A stretch of DNA of 64,000 nt from Whitmania pigra (lineage: Eukaryota; Annelida; Clitellata; Hirudinida; Haemopidae): positions 703,501 to 767,500 of the forward strand of contig JAJTWR010000332.1 in NCBI GenBank assembly GCA_021613335.1, read 5' to 3'. Every line of letters begins with the position of its first letter. Positions within the stretch are counted from its first letter, which is position 1. The notes beneath the pieces are model-generated. The model had not been told where the DNA came from. It ran no database searches and was given only the letters and a program-made list of their open reading frames with translations. Shown in pieces: positions 37,172-51,403 of the stretch. Both the position numbers and the translations under genes were made by a program.

Positions 37172-38119
37172 TGCTCTAATTAACGTCTTCTGAGTTGCTT
37201 GTTTTCATTTTTTCCGAACGGTGAACTTCCGACGTCGATTTAATTATTATTAAAATCATTCGGTTACTTTTGTTAATAGACGACCGAGTAGAATGTTTTG
37301 GTTCCAGGTAGAATCATGGTTAAAACATTTTTATTCATTACCACAAGCTTTTTTTTTTTAATTTGGAACAAATCATTTCATTCCTTTACAAGAAATAAAT
37401 TGCAATTCCTTGAATCATCATTCTATTGTTTTGTGACATGTATGCTCGAGACTTCTGAATCAAAAGCTGAAATGTTCATATTTTCAAGTATTATCATTGG
37501 AGAAGGAATGTTTCATGCCTTGTGTTGTCACCCAATCAGGCTTTCTCTTTGAACTTCTTAGGCAGTGTACATTGCTGGTTGTAATTTAATGTTAATTTTG
37601 GCAGCAGATGTAATGAATTTGATGTGTCACATCACAAAAGAGATTTTAATTGGAATTATGACAGTTTTCTAACTTGATTGTGCAACTTTTATATTTTAAA
37701 CATCATCAATATTGCTTGGCAATGCGGTTTCAAATTGAGTTAATTAAAACTAAAATTACGAAATATACAACATATTGAGCGGACAATATTCTACTTTGTT
37801 TTTGACTTAACTATCAACCTTCTCATTGATATCATATCATGGTCCAAATGTTTAGTAGAACACTTTTACATAATGCAATTGCTATTTTCATCCTGTTGTT
37901 TTAAGCTAAATAAAGACCTTTGTAAAAGAGACTTTTGATTGTAATTGCGACTGTTTTCTACGTGTCAAGCGATGATTCAGAAAAATGTGGAGGTGTTATG
38001 AGTCAGTACCAGGCGTGCTTGCTGTTTCCGGAGTATCTTTGCGCAGGATGTTTGTTTTTCCAACTGGGTAACGAAAGTGATTGTTCAAGTTAAGCAAAAT
38101 TGAATTAAAAATCATGTAA
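37172..38119. other. Convergent 3' region between ZDHHC and EGF genes
   Basis: AT-rich 3' flank of two genes that point at each other. No further gene seen. Confidence 0.5.
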
Positions 38120-39364
38120 CTAACGATCTATGAGAGACTCTGTTGGAAATGGGTAGTGCAGGAGATAATCATCCTCTGTCAATAGATTTTTCGGACCTCC
38201 GGGGCAAAGCAGACAGATTGACAAACAAATACATTTCATTCTTCTAAAGAAAACCCTGAAAAAATCTAAACGGGGCAGACGAACGTCGCACATACGGGCC
38301 ATTACCATCGTGTGATAGCGTTCCTCCAGGATGCGTCTGTTAGAAAAAATCAAATAATTTCTGCAATAATAATAATCTGTTTTAACGATACGTTTAATTA
38401 TGAGCTCGGTTTTAACAAATGGCTTAAACTATAAATAAATATAAACAAATAAAATAACATTTTATTTATAGTGGTTTAAGAAAGTAGTGTGATGCCACTA
38501 AATAACCTGTCTCTCTCCACGAGAAAAACCAGACACAAAAAAAATGAATAAATGGTGATCAAGATTAGAATTAATTCTAAGACAGTATATATGGATCCTA
38601 TTGAGGCATTAAGCTCTTGTCTTGAAGTCAATGCTTCTTTAGGTGCAAAGTGATCCTCACCCACAATTTTCCTTCTCTTCATTTCTAGCGTTAGTTTATA
38701 AAATGTTTGATGTTTATCAAGTAGCCACCCATGCTTAAGAAATGATGGCCCTACTTTGACAAAAAGTTCCATGAAATCCTTTTAAACAAACGCATTCGAA
38801 TCCTCTGTAAGCCTGACTTTTGACGCATTTACCTCCATTTGTGCATGGATGTACCATGCATTCCACGGCATCTAATGCATCAAAATCTTATAAAGTAATA
38901 ATTTGAGATTTACAACATTTTACTAACCATATTGACAACGACTTCCATAAAATCCGATAGTACATTCACATTGATAATCCTCCCTCAGAGCTGTTACAAC
39001 CAACTTATAGCAAGAGCCACCATTCAAACACACGTTTTTATCACATTCAAAGCTTCTTTCTCCTTGATCTTCATAATTTTCATCAATCTGGTAGTTACTT
39101 CTTTTCGACTCTCTCGCAGATAAGTTTGAAGATTTCAAAATTCTTGGGTTTTTCTTTAACAACTTGGTTGACTTGTCAAAGTTTAGTTGACGTACAATTT
39201 CACATAAGTTTTGTAATATATTGACTTTACACTTAGTTTAAAAAAGAAGAAATACAATTAACCTCGTAATTCATTTTTGTACCTTTCATCAAAGGTTGTG
39301 GATGTGTGTTCAGAAATTGCATATTTACAGCAAAGCTTAAAAGTAGAGTAAATTTCCAAAGCAT
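38120..39364 (-). CDS. Single-pass membrane protein with two EGF repeats
   Basis: Five exons on minus, 39263-39364, 38928-39231, 38755-38871, 38507-38684 and 38120-38336, close in phase to 305 residues. Signal peptide MLWKFTLLFSFAVNM; EGF1 FECDKNVCLNGGSCYK then CECTIGFYGSRCQY; EGF2 ECMVHPCTNGGKCVKS then CVCLKGFHGTFCQ; a charged stalk; TM helix YTVLELILILITIYSFFLC; and a cytoplasmic tail of about 80 residues rich in Arg/Cys. Each EGF lies on its own exon with phase-1 junctions. Layout is type I with ectodomain outside. It could be a membrane-anchored EGF-family ligand or a small adhesion molecule. I could not assign an orthologue. It is divergent from PRIM2 across 182 bp. Confidence 0.8.
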
Positions 39365-39546
39365 AATTTTTTAAATAATGTTTATTGTGAACTTGCAATT
39401 GTTTCTACGTCACATCGGCATGCGTTTTTAAAAATTTAATTCCAAATGAGAATGTGCTATACAAATTTAATCATTATAAATATTTTGGCGGGTACTGCAA
39501 AAAGTAAATAATTTGCATCTGTGCTTGCATCGGTAGTAGTCAGAGC
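39365..39546. promoter_or_regulatory. Shared divergent promoter, EGF protein / PRIM2
   Basis: Only 182 bp separate the two start codons on opposite strands, so the core promoters must overlap. No TATA box is obvious. The prediction rests on spacing alone. Confidence 0.55.
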
Positions 39547-42500
39547 ATGGATATCGGCAAAAATGTTCGTTTGGGAAATATTTCAGAGTTTGGCCAGTGT
39601 CTCTCTTTTTATGATGTACCCCCGACAGAAACTATTTCTCTGCAGGCGTTTGAAGAATATGCCGCCGACAGATTAAAAAGTAATAAAGATGTTCATTATA
39701 TTCACTTAAATAGTCAATTAATGATTAATCAACTAACTTAAATGTATCACTTACTTCATTGTTACGAATCGACATTAAATGATGATAAATATTTTTAGTT
39801 TTAAAAGCTGTTGAGAAAATTGGCTTGAAACACAGTAAGAGTTCAAGTGAATATCAGGATTCACTGGATGCTGAACTCAGAAAAATCCAAAAAGAAATTT
39901 CACTAAAGATACTTATGCATACTTCAAATGACAAAGTATGCAGTATAAAACATCATAGCATAATTCATGTTAAAACATTCTAAAATGTGATCTAATGATT
40001 ATCAACCAACAGTTTGAAGAATTGAGGTTACGTGCAAGGGACAACACTTCACACTTTATATTAAGACTTGCTTATTGCAAAACGTAAGCAATCGAGTTTT
40101 TATTAGGTTAAAATCTAAAACTATCAAATTTGGACAGAATAAAGGTGTTTTGATTACCAATTGCTATTTTTTTAAAACTTTAGAGAAGATTTGCGAAGAT
40201 GGTTCATCTCCCAGGAAACAGAACTTTTCAGGTTTCGGTTTTTCTTCCTCAACTCGATTCAGAAGAAGCAGTTCTTCGACAATAACGACCTCGTCTACGA
40301 AGCCGTGAGTTTCTTTTTTGCATGTGAAGTTTGTTCCTCTAATCAATTACTTTGATTATTCTTCGTTTTTAATATTCATGTCACAATAATTTGTTTAATA
40401 TTTGTGACAGAACACTAATTATTATAATTATTATTGATTATTACAATGATTAATGATTATTACAATGATTAATGATCATTACAATGATTAATGATTATTA
40501 CAATGATTAATGATTATTACAGTGATTAATGATTATTACAATGACTAATGATATTTAATATTTAATGATTACACTAATACATATTAATGATTCAGATTTC
40601 AAGTGAGGAAAAGACAATGTTAAAAGCTGATCTAGTTGCAGGCACAAGTGGAGTTCAAGATTTTGAAACTACTAACTTTTACAAGGTGAATGATAATTCT
40701 AATATTAGATTCAGAGACTCCAATAACCATTTAATTTATTTACTTATTGTCATTGAATTGACACCAATGACCACTAACACATACTTGTAGAGCTAACAAA
40801 AACAAGTAAGTAGACATCAGACACAATCATGGTTGCATAGTTTAATCACATTATGACTTTTAACAAACATTAACTTTATTTAATACTAAAAGCACTGAGC
40901 TAATGCTTGCCCCTAAAATATAGTTTCATCGGTATGAAATGATGGGTAATCATGGTTACATCAGATGGCTAATGCTGCTGATTATCATAACAAATGCATT
41001 AACTCTTTATATGCAAGATTTTATTTTCATAAGCGTAATTTCGTTCAAACTGTTTGATTAGTGAGATTTAAAATGAAGTGCATTATTGTAATAAACTGTA
41101 ATTTATACTAATTTATAAATTATTCGAATTATTCGCATCCCAGGTTCACTTCACAGAAGTTTTGGAGTTGGTGAGATCACAAAAAGTGTTCATCAAGGGT
41201 GGATTTGCTTACGTGCCACAGTACGAATTGAGCGTCTGCATCGCCAACCTCTTCAGAGTGAGATTGTCAAGAGAAGTTGCTGTAAGATAAAAAAGATTAT
41301 ACTTATTGATTTGATAGTTTTTTGGTTTTGTGTTAAGAAGTTGATATGCTGCCATGATTTCATTGAGTTGTTATGTTGTCTTCATTTCATTTGTTCTTTC
41401 TACTGCTTAATTGTGTTGTTGCTCTTGATATATTTTGTGATGAAATACCTATGAAACAAAAAAATTAAAATTTAAATCAGATCACCGGGAGATCCCTGTT
41501 TAGAATCGGAAACGACACGAGGGTCATGCCGGTGCTCGCACATCTGGGACAGAACTGCTCTGTCCAGGAATCGGTCGGTAAACTTGCCACCGGAACCGTC
41601 ACGGCTGGCATGGTGGAAGGGGTGAGTGATGATGATAACAATGGCGTGAAGATTGAAAGTTACTTTTAACCATTTCATATCGACTCGTGTTTCGTTGCAG
41701 CTGAGCAAGGCTTCTTTCCCGTTGTGCATGCAAGAACTGCACAGGGGTCTGAAGGAGACGCACCATCTGAAACATCAGGGGCGTCTCCAGTACGGCCTTT
41801 TCCTCAAGGGCATCGGGCTGAGCCTCGATGAAGCCCTCAAATTTTTCAGGCAGGAATTCATGAGGGTCATGGGTGAAGATAAGGTTGGTTGTTATTTTTC
41901 ATTTTAATTATGGGGGATCTTATGATACGTAATGATATTTGCTATTAATGTAAATATTGATGTGTAGTATGTATTTGAAGTTGTGAATGGTAGTAAAGAT
42001 TTTATTAATCACTTGCACTTTGCTCCAGTTCATGAAAGAATATGCCTATAATATTCGTTACAATTACGGTAAAGAAGGCAAACGTGTGAATCGCACACCT
42101 TACAACTGCCTAAAGATAATCACCTCTAACCATCCGTCAGTCGGAGATCGTCACGGTAAACTAATTTGCTAATATGCTAAAATATAAATGCTAATTTAAA
42201 ATTCATGCCTTCATCATTTGTTTACAAATGCAAATAATGATAATGAAACATAATGTGCTTTTATATTTGCATAACGATAGGCTGCCCCTATAGACACTTT
42301 GACAGTGAAGTCCTGAGGAACAGGTTGAAAGGAATGTCATTGCAAGCAGATGGAGTCAACGAGGTCAGATACTTTGTCGTTTGGATGACAAAATCACTTT
42401 ATCATCTTAGTGATGCTGGAAATCCTAACCTTAATAAACATAAGATTTATATTATTTCCTGTGCACCTACTTCATGAATATTAATTAATACTTCTTTAGA

Positions 42501-43010
42501 TCGTCAACCTGTCAAAACAAGGCCAGTACCAAGTGGCATGCGGAAGATGTTTCGAACTTAGGCACGGGCTCCCGGACAGATACATACCCAGCCATCCAAA
42601 TCAGTATTTTGAGGACAGCCAAAAGTTACTTAAAAATGGCTTACCTCAAGGTGGGTACAAATCTCTTAAAAATATTGCTAAAATTACAAGCCTCCAATTA
42701 GTAGTGTATTGAGTGTGATAAGTGATAAGTATTATGATGATAATAATCATAATGATGATGATGATGATGACAATAATAATAATGATGATAATAATAATGA
42801 TGATGATGATAATAATAATAATGATGATAATAATAATAATGATGATGATAATAATAATGATATAGTATTGATGGAAATAAGGGGATCTAGTAGTTAATGT
42901 TATAATGTGATAATAAGTGCTGTGGAATCTTCCCAGAATGTCCAGAAACTAACTTGAATAATTTTTTAAATTTTTCTTTGGCTTTATCACCTTTATTATT
43001 ATTATTATTA

Positions 43011-43048
<38 letters not shown>

Positions 43049-43269
43049 GTTATCTAGTATAAGTAACAGAATATATTTAGTTTTGTTATTATAATATCAA
43101 CCAGGTTCTTTCAATGATCTGTAATGTGTTTGCCATTTCAGCAACACCAAAAGTATCTTTGGTTCCAGTGGAAAAGCCGAAGGAGAAGAGCACAAATGAA
43201 TTAGAGAGTCTATGGGATGAAGACGATGATGACCTCGACCTCTCAATGGTTGTTGACGAGATACGATGA
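39547..43269 (+). CDS. PRIM2: DNA primase large subunit
   Basis: Twelve exons, 39547-39679, 39799-39935, 40013-40083, 40184-40304, 40596-40685, 41144-41281, 41481-41621, 41701-41883, 42029-42155, 42281-42363, 42500-42650 and 43142-43269, close in phase to 500 residues (human 509). Family landmarks are [55 protein letters not shown] and HPNQYF. The four Fe-S cluster cysteines are present in FPLCMQ (about C286), YNCLK (C365), GCPYRH (C382) and VACGRC (C422), matching human 287/367/384/424 in order and spacing. The acidic C-terminus has [11 protein letters not shown]. It pairs with PRIM1 in the Pol alpha-primase complex and controls RNA-primer length. Introns are short except intron 11, which carries GAT/AAT and TTA microsatellites. 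Confidence 0.96.
40435..40548. repeat. 19-bp minisatellite, 6 copies
   Basis: The unit TGATTATTACAATGATTAA repeats six times with single substitutions, in PRIM2 intron 4. Confidence 0.95.
42735..42861. repeat. (GAT)n/(AAT)n microsatellite
   Basis: Alternating blocks of GAT and AAT units in PRIM2 intron 11. The Asp/Asn frame over it is an artefact. Confidence 0.95.
42992..43048. repeat. (TTA)n microsatellite
   Basis: About 18 TTA units with one interruption, in PRIM2 intron 11. Confidence 0.9.
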
Positions 43270-43459
43270 AAATGACGATGACGACGATGATGATATCGAT
43301 TATGCCTTGCCTACTTGCATCAATGTCACGACGTGCTTCTGATTAATGATGAAAGAAACCAACCAAAAAACTTTTATTGTACGTGCCTGGATAAAATGTT
43401 GTCGAATTATTAAAAAAAATCTCGTTTCGAATGCTAAATTTAATTGAAACGAAAGCTGG

Positions 43460-46400
43460 CTAAAATGCAGAACACGCTGCATAGCGATAGGAGTAAGAGG
43501 CGTTGATAGACGGATTTTGTCGCGTTAGTGCTGTGCTTCTTATTATTTCGTTGCTTCGGTGTTGTTTCTCTTGAAACTTTTTCTGAAGCCTCCGATCAAA
43601 CTGCTGTTGGAAGGACTGCTGTTTTGGAGTGGAACTGTGAGGGACCTCTTCAGTCTGATGACTCTGAGACTCATCCTGCCCGTCATGATCTGATAACGGA
43701 ATGGTAATCGTCATTCGCTTCAGGCGAGATGTTCAATTCATTAGATCCACGAATCGATCAAATCCAGGATTGTTTATAGTGAAATTCAGAACATCGATGC
43801 AGTAGAATGAATTTTGACATCGTACCCTTCTTACCCGTGGACTTACCTTGATTAGTTCGAAAATCTCCAAAATTTTAGCTTCGATGATGTCTTGACCGTT
43901 GACCGTGGTAATTTCATCTCCGACGGACAACCTGCCGTCAGCTTCGGCTGGTCCTCCTCTAATCTTTAAGAAAATGCAACTATAAAATTTCTTCATTGCC
44001 ACACCTGAATGTTCGTACGTACTATGTGCGACACCACTGCCCCCCTGTCTCCTGTCCTTGATCTCAGGCAGATGCCTAAACCTTTGCCTAACTTTCTGAA
44101 AACCTCGATCGTGAAGCTGTCGTAGAAGAACCTGTCGTTCAAGCAGCTCATCGAATGATCGGCTTGCTGAGCTTCTCTTCTGACGAGCAGTCTCAGTGAA
44201 TTCGATGACTTTTGCATCTGTTGCTGGATTTTGGAGTGTGGCAGATGCTCCACCTTTTCTCCGTTGATCTTTGTTTGAAAATAATGAATTTAAGGGCAAT
44301 CGATCCATGATTTGTAAATAATAATAATAATAATGTGATATTTCAATTATTAGCCAATAAATTAGTGGTAATAAATAAGCGTTAGTGGGGGTGAGTATTT
44401 TAGTACCTCCAGAATTTCATCTCCAAGTTTTAATCTTCCATCTGCCTCGACAGCTCCACCGTTCAAAATTTCTTTGATGCACACGTTCTTCTGCAGGATG
44501 AATTTAAGGACATTTTAATAATTAGCAATTAATAATTAGCCTTAATAATTAATAATTAACATGTGATTTTGTCCTTAAAAGGTTTTACGCTTTAACGACG
44601 AAGACGAGTGCTTCTTTCCTGGGAATGCAACTCAATGAAACTTTGGTCCAGAACCAAGAAGGCATTAAATTTTAAGCACCACATTCACTTAATCTACCTT
44701 TATTGTTGTTGTTTATTCTATATTTAAACTACCCTTTATTGGTCGGAAAGTGACCTAAATTCTCGTTCATTGGTCTAACGAATCCTTAACGATGGCAGAC
44801 TTTGCAACTGGAAACATTGAGATTCAAGATCTGAACTTATTACATTTATTACGTGACATGTTACTCATTGACATCGTTGCCGCATTCATGCTATTTGCCA
44901 ATTTCCCTTATTTATTATTAAAACAAAAATTCAACAAAGATGAATTTCAATAAAAAGCTGAGTTGATAAAAAATGAAAAGAATCATGATTCCGAATGAAC
45001 AGAAGCATAGTGTTAAAAGATAGGAGGCAAACGAACCATGGCCGTGTCTTGACCCCCAATGAGGATGACTCCGACGGGGAGATTGTTTCTATCAACTTCT
45101 ATTAAGACGGCCTTCCCTCCAGCAACAACTGGACACGTTTTTAATGGATTTTCATCTCTCATCTCAGTTCCTGTTTCGTTGTTGTGATGGTAAAGAAGAT
45201 GATGATGATGGTGATGATGGGAGAGTACATCCCCCTGATGATGATTCAAGAGATCATCACTAGCATCGTCGTCGTCGTCGTCGTCGTCCTCGTTGTCAAA
45301 GGGAATGTCCGTTGAAGCCAATGAGTCAGAATGGGGAAGAAGCGAACTGCATTGCCTACTGGCAGCGCACCTCGATGCACCATTAACATCGTCGTTGCTG
45401 GTTGCACCACCATTGACGTTCGGCATCGACCTTTCAGCATCTTTGACGGCAGCCTCAGCGATTTCTTTTGTCGTCAGCACGGAGTTGGAATTTACTGCGA
45501 TTGGAGGCGTCTTAGCATTAGCTCCTTTTACAATCACATCTTCTCCGCTCAAGTTTTTTTCAAGCGTTTGTTTGAATTCTTTCGCAAGTTCTTGAGGTCT
45601 GTTGTTGCCATGGCGATGTTCTGCAAGCTGGTCCGGAAGTGACAGATCGATAATTGTCTCTCCAGGCGTTTGAACACTCGTTGGATGCATGGTGTTAGTC
45701 TGAAATAAATTCATATTTGCAATGCTCATAACGCAAGATGCACAACACCCAGGGTTTGTCATTTATCATTTTTTCATCAACTCAATCGTTCGATCCTGAA
45801 CATTTCCGCTCGCACATACGTTCCGATGGAAAATTTTGATGACCTTCAAGAAAGGTGCACAAGACATGCCCCCGGGAAATGAGAAGGTTGCCGATAACTT
45901 TTCTGTGTGTTGCTGGCCGCCATCCACTAATCCGCTGTTGTTGTTGTTGTCGTTGTTGTCGACGTCGTCGTTGTTGTTGTTGTTGTTGTGAAACATTTTC
46001 TGCCTGATAAACATCGCAGAACAAAATGGAAACGAAAGTTGTTCAAACGAGTTGAATTTATTTGTCGTCACTAATAAATAAAGATCACCGATCACCGGCT
46101 AACAATTCGTTTTGTTGAGGCCACGTGACTTTCGAAAGGAATTAAATTCGAATTCTGACTAATTTGGTTCCATTTAAAAACTTCATTCAAAAGCAGAAAT
46201 CCTCTCCGAATGTTTTGCTGCCGCTAACAAAGAACAGCGAATAATTTGAAGCGGTCACGCATTTCGAGTGAGTGAAATTTTTTTAACAAACTAAAATTAA
46301 TTACTTTCCTTTATTCTCTCGGGAGGATACCATTACTGGAGTGGACAAACTCTGATGCAAATTTTTCTGAAACAACAGCAACATGGTAGTTAATTATTGC

Positions 46401-48668
46401 TCCATCGTGCAATTGTTGTTTCGTCAAGAAATCAGAGTAATAATAATCATAATTACGACAACAACAACAGAGACGAGGTTTTGGAAGTTCTGAAGAATGT
46501 CAAATCTCAAACAAATACCACCCGATGCTCTCTATGGGCAGGTTTCTCATGCTTATGCTAGTCGATAGTGCTGCTGCTGATGATGATGACAGTGATTGCG
46601 ATAGTAATAGTGGCGTTGATGATTATGAGCTAAAATAAAGGAAGGGACTCGGAAATGAGAGTCAATATTAGTGGCAGTTGTACTTGTTCGAAAGAATCCG
46701 CTCCGCTAATTGTGTTGTTGATCGATATCTTAGTGTCTGCAAATGTAGTCGTTACGACGACAAAACACCGTTATTCCACATTGAAGCTCATGAATATTTA
46801 TGAGAATTTCGCCGCAACAGACGTCTCAGTGTCGCAGAATATTTTAAAACTTCATCAAAAAAATAGCTTCAAAGCATGTTTAAATCGATTAAAATCGGAG
46901 GTAAAAGTTCACTTGGATGAGTTCACATGAAGATGTTGGTACCACCGCCATGTTCTCCAAAGCTGCTGAATCCCTGAAATGTTCATAATCCAACGTCACA
47001 TTTCCACTTTATTCATTTATTTATTTATTTCCATCTTTAATAATTCAGACCAGTACTTCTTTAAGAACCATGAATTTTGTTATAACACCAAACAATCTCC
47101 GGTCTTATGAATATAAATCATGACGTCATCATCACCATCATCATCGTCGTCATCATCACCATCATCATCGTCATCATCACCTGTGGATAACCAGTTCCAG
47201 CCTAGGACCATTCATGGATTTGATGATTGCAGAAGAATTCAGATGACTTCTACCGTATATGACTTGTCCGTTTACCTGTATTGGAGGGAGTGGTAAATTC
47301 GCAGGTGTCTTAAGCGGGCGGCAGGTGTTGTTAGATATTGGCGATAGTAAGAAATACATGCGAATTTAAAGTAATTAACACGAAATCGTCATGTAAAAGT
47401 TGGTGGATGTGGCTGCCAACACAATCGATGAAAACATTCGGATTGCTATTTGAATTGCTGTTTGTTAATCTCCTTCCTTATAATTTGGCGCCAACGATGA
47501 AAACGTCTGCACCTGATACTTGAATTTCATTTCTTCATTCCTGCTTCGTTCTTGCATCCTCCGTTGAGGTCAATCGTTTGTCAGAAGGAAGGAATCTAAT
47601 GACCCAGAGACGAAGACGACCATGGCGACGGTGACGATGGCAATGACGATGATGATGATGATTATGGTGGTGATAATAGTAACATGATGAGGCGATAGTT
47701 ATGTTGATGAATGGGAAGCTAGTTCAAAATCCTTATTGACCGTCGAGGATGGCTTTTCCACGGTGAAGCACACATAGATGGATGGACGGACAGATGAACG
47801 GATGGACGGATGGATGGATGAAGACTTCTGAATATCAGATGTGGAGTTCAGCTTTCTGGTCGGATGTTTACGGCTCACTTTGTTTGGCAATTTCACAGAT
47901 TTTTTATGAGCAGCACTGCTCACGACAATGTCTTAAAAATGCCACTCTTCACAATAATCATCATCAGGCCTTCGTAATCACTACGATAACGATGTGCAGG
48001 TCGTTATCATAACTCTTGCAAACGCCATATTCTTTGTAATTTTTTTTCAATCACATCAATCGAACAACAGACGCCACATTGCCTCCTAAATCCTCCCATA
48101 AAAATGCACAACACCTCCATTCCACGATGACGATGACGATGACGATGACGATAGTGATGCATAATTATTAACTGTTGACGATAGGTGATGACACTACGGC
48201 GATTGTGAAGTCGCCATGTTGATGACGACGATAACGATAATGACTCATATATGACTCATTCACGATAATGACACTCACCTCCAGCAACTCATCGCCGACG
48301 ATTATCGTTCCATCTTTGTCGGCAACAGAGCGTGGTTCGACTCCCACGACGAACGTGCTCATCCTCGAAGGATCCTTGTGTCCGGCAAGGTGCAAACCCA
48401 CCCTGTAGTGAGGAATCAGTGGCGTTGCGGGTGAGGATGACGACGACGATGGTGGTGGTGACGCGTCCAATACAAGACTGATGAATTTTCCTTTCAAGTC
48501 AGGATATCTTTTCCCGATGCTCGAGCTGTCTGATTGATGATTATGATGATAATGATTATGACGATGATTGTGATGATGATGATGAGGAGGAGGAGAAGGA
48601 TGACGGTAGTGATATTTGTGATGATGATGATAAAGGTTATTATTATTATTATTATTATATTATTATTA

Positions 48669-48702
<34 letters not shown>

Positions 48703-48703
48703 G

Positions 48704-48772
<69 letters not shown>

Positions 48773-48783
48773 TATTATTATTA

Positions 48784-48822
<39 letters not shown>

Positions 48823-48891
48823 GTTATTGTTATTGTTATTATTATTATATTATTATTATTATTATTATTATTGTTATTATTATTATTATTA

Positions 48892-48926
<35 letters not shown>

Positions 48927-50027
48927 ATTATTATTATTATTATTATATTATTATTATTATTATTATTATTGTTATTATTATTATTATCATCATCATTGTT
49001 ATTATTATGACGACGACGATGGTGATGATTACGACGGTTGTTATGATACTAATGACTGCGATAATGACGATGATGGGTTTGTTGATCAAGATTCAGTCGT
49101 GAAATGATGATTACTGCGTTGCGTGATTACAAAAAATACCACAGCAATAAGCAATGGAAGCGCGCAAGATGGCGATAATGGACAAGCTGTTAGTAATGTA
49201 AACAATGAGACAGTAACGCAAGGTTATGACAAGAGGATGATTATAATACTGGCGGCAATGATTATGATATGCAATGCATGGTAATGATAATGATATACAA
49301 TGCACACTAATGAGGATTTATAGTGCATAGTAATGAAAATGATATATAATCTGATAACTGATCACGATGATGATATATAATGCAGGGTAATGATCATAAT
49401 GTGCAATGCATATTAATTAATGATGATGATATGTAATGATAGTCTTGATAATGACATGCATAATCATGATAATGACATGCATTGCACGGTAATGCCACGT
49501 CATAATAAACATACCTATGAAGCTTCCTTCCATTTCCAGCTCCATTCTGGTCACGTGGTTGTCTGTCGACCAATTGAAACGCAGCTAACTTCAGTCAATC
49601 TTATTACGCTGATCAAGTTAATGGCAGGGTAGCATTAATATAGCATTAATAATAATATTATTATTCATATTAAGAATATATTTTATCTTATTGTTTATGA
49701 ATTGGCATTTGTCATTCTATTTTATGCCGATTATTTTTATAGAATATTATTTCGTTATTTATAAATCTTATAATATTGTTTAATATGGTAAATATGGAAA
49801 CTACGATTTTTTATATAATATAATGTTATACTATTAACGCATGTTATTATAATTTTATTATTAATGTATTCCAGTACTTACATACCAACAACAGTAGATG
49901 ATGTTGTTGAGAATACAAAGCGTCAACACAAAAGCAGACAAAACAAAGCCAAGTTTAAGAACTCACCTGTCCCGAGAGGTTGCAATCTTGAACAGCCCAA
50001 TGTCGACCTCAACATCCGCTCATCCAT
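43460..50027 (-). CDS. Three-PDZ scaffold protein, PATJ/MPDZ-like
   Basis: Exons on minus: 49967-50027 (ATG), 48279-48529, 47181-47275, 45037-45699, 44407-44490, 44023-44268, 43847-43963 and 43460-43717. PDZ1 (VGLHLAGHKDPSRMSTFVVG, GDELLE/VNGQVIYGRSHLNSS) follows PATJ/MPDZ domains with the YGRSHxNAS segment. A roughly 200-residue acidic and His-rich linker follows. PDZ2 is LPVGVILIGGQD / GGAVEADGRLKLGDEILE/INGEKVEHL, and PDZ3 is VFRKLGKGLGICLRSRTG / IRGGPAEADGRLSVGDEITT. The Gln-rich tail ends CSAF. Such proteins tether receptors and channels at junctions or synapses. The junction between 47181-47275 (ends phase 2) and 45037-45699 (starts phase 0) does not close, so a small exon between them is unresolved. 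The start exon is short and only phase-supported. It is much smaller than vertebrate PATJ (no L27 domain seen), so orthology is uncertain. Confidence 0.78.
46110..47116. other. Intron of PDZ gene
   Basis: Intronic by position. It may contain the missing small exon. No other gene is supported, and scattered frames on + show no domain. Confidence 0.4.
47117..47180. repeat. (CATCAT/CATCAC)n microsatellite at a splice donor
   Basis: The ATC/GTC repeat runs directly up to the 5' splice site of PDZ-gene exon 47181-47275. On the minus strand the intron begins GTGATGATGACGATG, so the donor GT is itself part of the repeat. Confidence 0.75.
48637..49007. repeat. (TTA)n microsatellite, about 370 bp
   Basis: TTA tract with GTT and TCA interruptions, bordered on the left by GAT/GAG units (about 48540-48636). 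In intron 1 of the PDZ gene. Confidence 0.95.

Positions 50028-51403
<1,376 letters not shown>

Noticed and set aside
40435..43269. Suspected loss of the fourth Fe-S cysteine in PRIM2 ([10 protein letters not shown] lacks the Cys seen in human HPNQFFCESQ)
   Set aside because: Counting from the human sequence places the fourth ligand at the ACQKYFE cysteine, which is conserved here as VACGRC. The missing Cys is not a ligand.
45766..46095. Asn/Asp-rich frame as the missing PDZ-gene exon
   Set aside because: Open only because of CAA/GAC repeats, and neither frame joins both neighbours in phase.
48534..49107. Long Tyr/Ile/Leu repeat frames
   Set aside because: Translation of the (TTA)n tract in different frames, inside an intron of the PDZ gene.
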